Origin: Stramenopiles sp. TOSAG23-2
Taxonomy: Eukaryota > Sar
Reading direction: 5' to 3'
Length of the DNA: 21,139 bases
Assembly (NCBI GenBank): GCA_900128395.1
Contig: LT649542.1
Location: forward strand, 1-21,139
Part shown: piece by piece, positions 18,348-21,139 of the stretch
Layout of the letters: every line of letters starts with the position of its first letter
Position numbering within the stretch: the first letter of the stretch is position 1
The notes under the pieces: generated by a model
Seen by the model: only the letters and a program-made list of their open reading frames with translations
The model's database searches: none
Told to the model about the DNA's origin: nothing
Program-made: the position numbers and the translations under genes

Positions 18348-18900
18348 GATGGGTGATTTTAATTCTTATATTTCTTGTAAATATATTTGTGTTGCTGTTG
18401 TACGTATGTGTATCTTGTATTATCTCTCTATATATAGTATTATACAAATATATATATATGTATTTTGATCCATTCATTTATTTCAATTTATATTCGGTAC
18501 AGGTATAATATTTATTCAAGCCAGCAAGAGGATTTAGCTGGTTATTATATAATATTTATTAGATTTTCTTCTTTGTGCACCTTTCTGCACTTCTCGGGTG
18601 CCTGCTGGCCTTAGCTGGCCTGCTGGGCCTGGCCTAATACAACTTGTATATTATTATCTTCTCCCTGGTATACGGAATACCAGAATACCTGGACTGTAAT
18701 AGCATGTACGAGTATAATATAATACAAAACAAACAATATAAATAAATTATATTGATTTTTACAAAAAGAATTTACACAATTTTTAAAATGACATTTACCA
18801 GGTACCTATAAGTATCCAGGGATTACCAGGATTACAGAAAATAATATGAAAGATATGAGGAAGCATAGTACTTATTATTAAGAAAACTTTTGGAGTAAAT
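18348..18900. other. Spacer between protease and carrier genes, with CCAG/CTGG palindromes
   Basis: This 553-bp stretch is upstream of the protease and downstream of the carrier, both on the minus strand. The part next to the protease is T- and AT-rich and presumably holds its promoter. The middle (about 18520-18835) carries GC-rich palindromes, annotated separately. TATAATATTTATT occurs on both sides of a CCAGC...GCTGG pair near 18521-18541. I see no gene. Confidence 0.55.
18521..18835. repeat. Cluster of CCAG/CTGG palindromes
   Basis: Several short inverted repeats: CCAGC/GCTGG at about 18521-18541; imperfect GCTGGCCT units at about 18600-18637; CTGGTAT / ATACCAG (7-bp stem, 5-nt loop) at 18665-18683; and CCAGGTACCT plus CCAGGGATTACCAGG at about 18798-18835. 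They share core words with the islands at 193-225 and 3541-3690, which suggests a dispersed family of small elements. They lie outside coding sequence. Confidence 0.6.
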
Positions 18901-19977
18901 CTAATAATTATTCCATATGAATTCTATCAAATTTTCTTGAACTATCCATAAAATTACAGTATGCGGTGTCAATCGTACCAATGTTGGGACTAAACCTTTA
19001 TATAAACCACGTATGCCTTCAATTTTTAATATTTTTACAATACAATCAATTGGGCCATTATAGACAATATTTTTATTGTTCATCACTGCTGATGATGTTG
19101 TCGATGAAATATTTTTTACATTATTATGTATTATATTATCATTTTTCTGTTGTTGTTTTTTCATATTTACAAGTCTTGTTTTTACAACATCCACTGGTGC
19201 AGTTACTAATGATGCAGCTGTAGCAGAAAATAAACTTGAAATAAAATGTAAGGAAAAATCGTTTTGTTTTAAATTCAATAATTTGGAAAAACTTTGTTTT
19301 GCAAAATAATACGATGGAATTTGTGTTGATGTAATTAATGTTGCTCGTAAAATATTCGGGGTACAGCCAATCCACAATGATTTGATTTTTTCATGTTGAA
19401 TTATTTTTTTAATACCATTAAATGCATTTGAATATCCGCGTCTTTGATGTTTTGGCCAATGATTATCTGCTTGCATACGTATAAGTACAACATCACTTGG
19501 ATTCGATATTAAAGCAGCACTCCCACCAGCAATTATACCACACGTAATTTTAGTCATTAATGAAAGATTTGATGATGGATGTGGTGGTCGTTTCTTATCG
19601 TTAATTAGATTAGTATTATTGTTATTATTGTTATTATTATTATATTGTTGTCCTAAATATAAGCACAGTGTTGCATAGCCACCATGGCGTAATGTGCTAA
19701 ATGTGCTTTGTCGTAAACAGGAGGCTGATATACCGTTATATAAACCTGAGAAAAACCCTTCTTTATTTACAATAGTTATCGCATCTTGAAACATAGCCCG
19801 AAGACCTTGTTTATGTTTTATACATGACAATTCACCTTTCAATTGGCTTCTAACTTTTAATGTGTCCAACGGATGTGAAAATAGACATGCTGTTACATCC
19901 CCAGCACCACCAGCAATGAAATAAAAATGCAATGGTATGCGTGTGTTGGGTGAAGTTTGCCGTTGATGTCCCGGCAT
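18901..19977 (-). CDS. Mitochondrial carrier (SLC25 family), dicarboxylate/2-oxoglutarate type
   Basis: Predicted 358-residue inner-membrane transporter, ATG at 19977 to TAG at 18901, no intron. It has the three-fold carrier layout with signatures HPLDTLKVR (35-43), NPSDVVLIR (159-167) and APVDVVKTR (260-268). IRMQAD...QRRGYSNAFNGI (166-188), PVDVVKTRLVNM (261-272) and RLTPHTV (335-341) closely resemble the 2-oxoglutarate (SLC25A11) and dicarboxylate (SLC25A10) carriers rather than ADP/ATP or phosphate carriers. It probably exchanges malate or another dicarboxylate with the matrix. The second signature has L instead of K/R at its sixth position, as is common in this subfamily. Two low-complexity insertions make it longer than the usual 300 or so residues: an Asn9 run with flanks (about 111-138), and a Gln/Lys/Asn/Ser-rich stretch (about 273-304). 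Substrate assignment is by similarity only. Confidence 0.93.
   Translation of the reverse strand: MPGHQRQTSPNTRIPLHFYFIAGGAGDVTACLFSHPLDTLKVRSQLKGELSCIKHKQGLRAMFQDAITIVNKEGFFSGLYNGISASCLRQSTFSTLRHGGYATLCLYLGQQYNNNNNNNNNTNLINDKKRPPHPSSNLSLMTKITCGIIAGGSAALISNPSDVVLIRMQADNHWPKHQRRGYSNAFNGIKKIIQHEKIKSLWIGCTPNILRATLITSTQIPSYYFAKQSFSKLLNLKQNDFSLHFISSLFSATAASLVTAPVDVVKTRLVNMKKQQQKNDNIIHNNVKNISSTTSSAVMNNKNIVYNGPIDCIVKILKIEGIRGLYKGLVPTLVRLTPHTVILWIVQENLIEFIWNNY
19615..19641 (-). repeat. Trinucleotide repeat coding for Asn9 in the carrier
   Basis: AAT/AAC codons encode nine consecutive asparagines (residues 113-121) in the loop between the second and third transmembrane helices. The tract probably arose by trinucleotide slippage. 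It falls in a loop where length changes are tolerated. Confidence 0.85.
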
Positions 19978-20134
19978 GTGATGAAAGTAGTGCTTAATCT
20001 ACACTCTTAAATTGTTTGACTTGATTCCTTTTCTTTGTTTTGCGAGCTAAATCTTAATTTTTAAAAATAATACCAAAAGTTGAGGCTCTTATATGAAAAA
20101 TGAAAATTACTACTACCTATACCCGTATTAGTGC

Positions 20135-20152
20135 ACTACCACTGGTGGTAGT
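20135..20152. repeat. 8-bp inverted repeat (ACTACCAC / GTGGTAGT)
   Basis: ACTACCAC and GTGGTAGT are perfect inverted arms around a 2-nt TG centre. The motif resembles the CCAC/GTGG palindrome at 3541-3550 in the dynein spacer. It is about 160 bp upstream of the carrier ATG, so a regulatory site is conceivable. Confidence 0.6.
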
Positions 20153-20281
20153 CCAATAGATTATATATTCTAATTATAATAATATTATTCTAATTATTGC
20201 TATTATTAAAAAAATACCAGGTACAGTATAGTGCTAAGCTTATATAAAAAAAAAGATGATGAATGTAAATTAAATCACTTT

Positions 20282-20332
20282 TAGGTACAGATTTCTTCTT
20301 TCGCAGGTACAGCCATCTGTACCCATTTAGGT
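20282..20332 (-). repeat. Inverted, diverged copy of the GGTACAG hairpin element
   Basis: Read on the minus strand, this has the same order of parts as the two direct copies downstream: TAAAT, a GGTACAG-ATGG-CTGTACC hairpin (20306-20323 on the plus strand as GGTACAG-CCAT-CTGTACC), a spacer of about 13 nt, then CTGTACCTA. The spacer sequence has diverged, so this is an older copy than the tandem pair. Confidence 0.7.
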
Positions 20333-20345
20333 TTTTAAACGCTTC

Positions 20346-20561
20346 AAGACGTAATGTTATTTAATGCTATTCCATTTTTTAAACGATTTAAAATCTAAAT
20401 AGGTACAGATGGCTGTACCTACTTCTTTGAAAAAACTGTACCTATTTAAATTTAAGACGTAATGTTATTTAATGCTATTCCATTTTTTAAACGATTTAAA
20501 ATCTAAATAGGTACAGATGGCTGTACCTACTTCTTTGAAAAAACTGTACCTATTTAAATTT
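20346..20561 (+). repeat. Perfect 108-bp tandem duplication with nested hairpins
   Basis: Copy A (20346-20453) and copy B (20454-20561) are identical base for base in my reading. Each carries a hairpin, AGGTACAG-ATGG-CTGTACCT (20401-20420 and 20509-20528), and a further CTGTACCTATTTA downstream. That second word pairs with TAAATAGGTACAG over 13 bp, so two alternative stems are possible. Identity of the copies means a recent duplication or ongoing conversion. No coding potential is seen. Confidence 0.92.
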
Positions 20562-20761
20562 TTTAAACATGTGTCCCTATCTCTAAAAAATAGAACGTAT
20601 CATAATGTAGGTTTATATGAATAAGGGTGTATATTATAACTTAATTTTAAGAATAAACATAATACTACCAATCAACATTACAACCATCAAATTCACAATT
20701 GCTCGGTTCATCACCAACATTACGAGCTCGTTGATGGCTTGATGGTGGTATTACCTGCTGT

Positions 20762-20990
20762 GTGGTGGCTTTCCATCATCATGGCATTTTGGTGATAAAA
20801 ATATTTAAAATAGCATTAAATAACCTTGTGTATGGAGTTTTATTAATGGAAATCAATGTTTAAACAGAAAATTTGGGAATGCATTTATTCAATAGTGAAT
20901 AGTGAATAGTCATAATATTTTATAACGTATTATTATAGGATTTTTATCATCAACATTCTGTAATATTTTCATCACCAAAGCACCACCAAA
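20762..20990. repeat. Inverted repeat pair enclosing about 160 bp, MITE-like
   Basis: TTTGGTGATAAAAATATT (20788-20805) is matched on the other strand by 20962-20979 at 17 of 18 positions. A second, gapped match lies outside it: GTGGTGGCTTT near 20762-20772 against AAGCACCACC near 20977-20986. The interior is AT-rich and non-coding. This arrangement fits a small non-autonomous transposon or a chance inverted repeat; no target-site duplication was identified. Confidence 0.4.
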
Positions 20991-21139
20991 TATTAACTAT
21001 TTTGCCAATAGTAATCCATTACATTTATAATTTACCAACTTCAGGATCAGACCAAATGCCTCAAACCACCAAACAAATGGACACCAGTTGCCACACGATA
21101 TCTAGGCATTTTTACAAATTTTCATACCAACGGGGGCAC

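Larger units (their letters stand above)
19978..21139. other. Gene-free 1.16 kb region upstream of the carrier
   Basis: No frame here resembles a gene on either strand. The part next to 19977 should hold the carrier promoter. Further out are a perfect quasi-palindrome (20135-20152), the GGTACAG/CTGTACC repeat array (20282-20561), a 7-bp triple repeat AATAGTG at 20891-20911 (last copy imperfect), and an inverted repeat pair (20788-20805 and 20962-20979). The last 150 bp contain nothing recognisable, and a gene beginning beyond the edge cannot be excluded. Confidence 0.6.

Noticed and set aside
18118-18477. A 119-codon minus-strand frame overlapping the protease start.
   Set aside because: It is in another frame over protease exon 1 and its AT-rich leader. 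The protease frame has the signal peptide and catalytic motif.
21047-21109. A 20-codon minus-strand frame at the right edge.
   Set aside because: It is too short to assess, has no recognisable motif and is not continued by any plausible splice site that I could identify.
1-21139. tRNA, rRNA, CRISPR or bacterial operon features.
   Set aside because: No cloverleaf, rRNA-like stretch or regularly spaced direct repeat array was found, and the splice site and gene families show this is eukaryotic DNA.

Overview
The window is nuclear DNA from a eukaryote, most likely a flagellated or ciliated protist. It is strongly AT-rich, has genes on both strands, one clear GT-AG intron, and two genes of axoneme-associated families. 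All three stop codons end recognisable proteins (TAA for the LtrA-like, dynein and protease genes, TGA for the SHIPPO protein, TAG for the carrier), so the standard code fits and a ciliate-type code does not. I cannot place it more exactly from sequence alone.

Layout from left to right: an LtrA-family multipass membrane protein (+, 397-2184); a small SHIPPO/STPGR-repeat protein (-, 2417-3028); a repeat-rich 0.87 kb spacer; one uninterrupted 12.8 kb reading frame for a dynein heavy chain of 4255 residues (+, 3897-16664); a pepsin-type secreted aspartic protease in two exons (-, 16981-18347, intron 17704-17810); a mitochondrial carrier of the dicarboxylate/2-oxoglutarate type (-, 18901-19977); and 1.16 kb of non-coding DNA with a perfect 108-bp tandem duplication and several inverted repeats.

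The most unusual item is the dynein. Its architecture (tail, linker, six-module ring, coiled-coil stalk with tip domain, C-terminal domain) aligns end to end with motor dyneins. However, the AAA1 ATPase site that drives normal dyneins has lost its Walker A lysine, both Walker B acidic residues and the sensor I motif. The AAA3 and AAA4 P-loops are also gone, and only AAA2, normally a structural nucleotide site, keeps a perfect P-loop. With a frame this long and open, this looks like a selected pseudo-motor rather than decay. It may be related to the animal DNHD1 class, which would need a phylogeny to show. It lies head-to-head with the SHIPPO protein gene, another flagellar family.

The non-coding DNA has its own character: scattered GC-rich CCAG/CTGG palindromes, GGTACAG/CTGTACC hairpins and simple AT repeats, largely absent from the coding regions.
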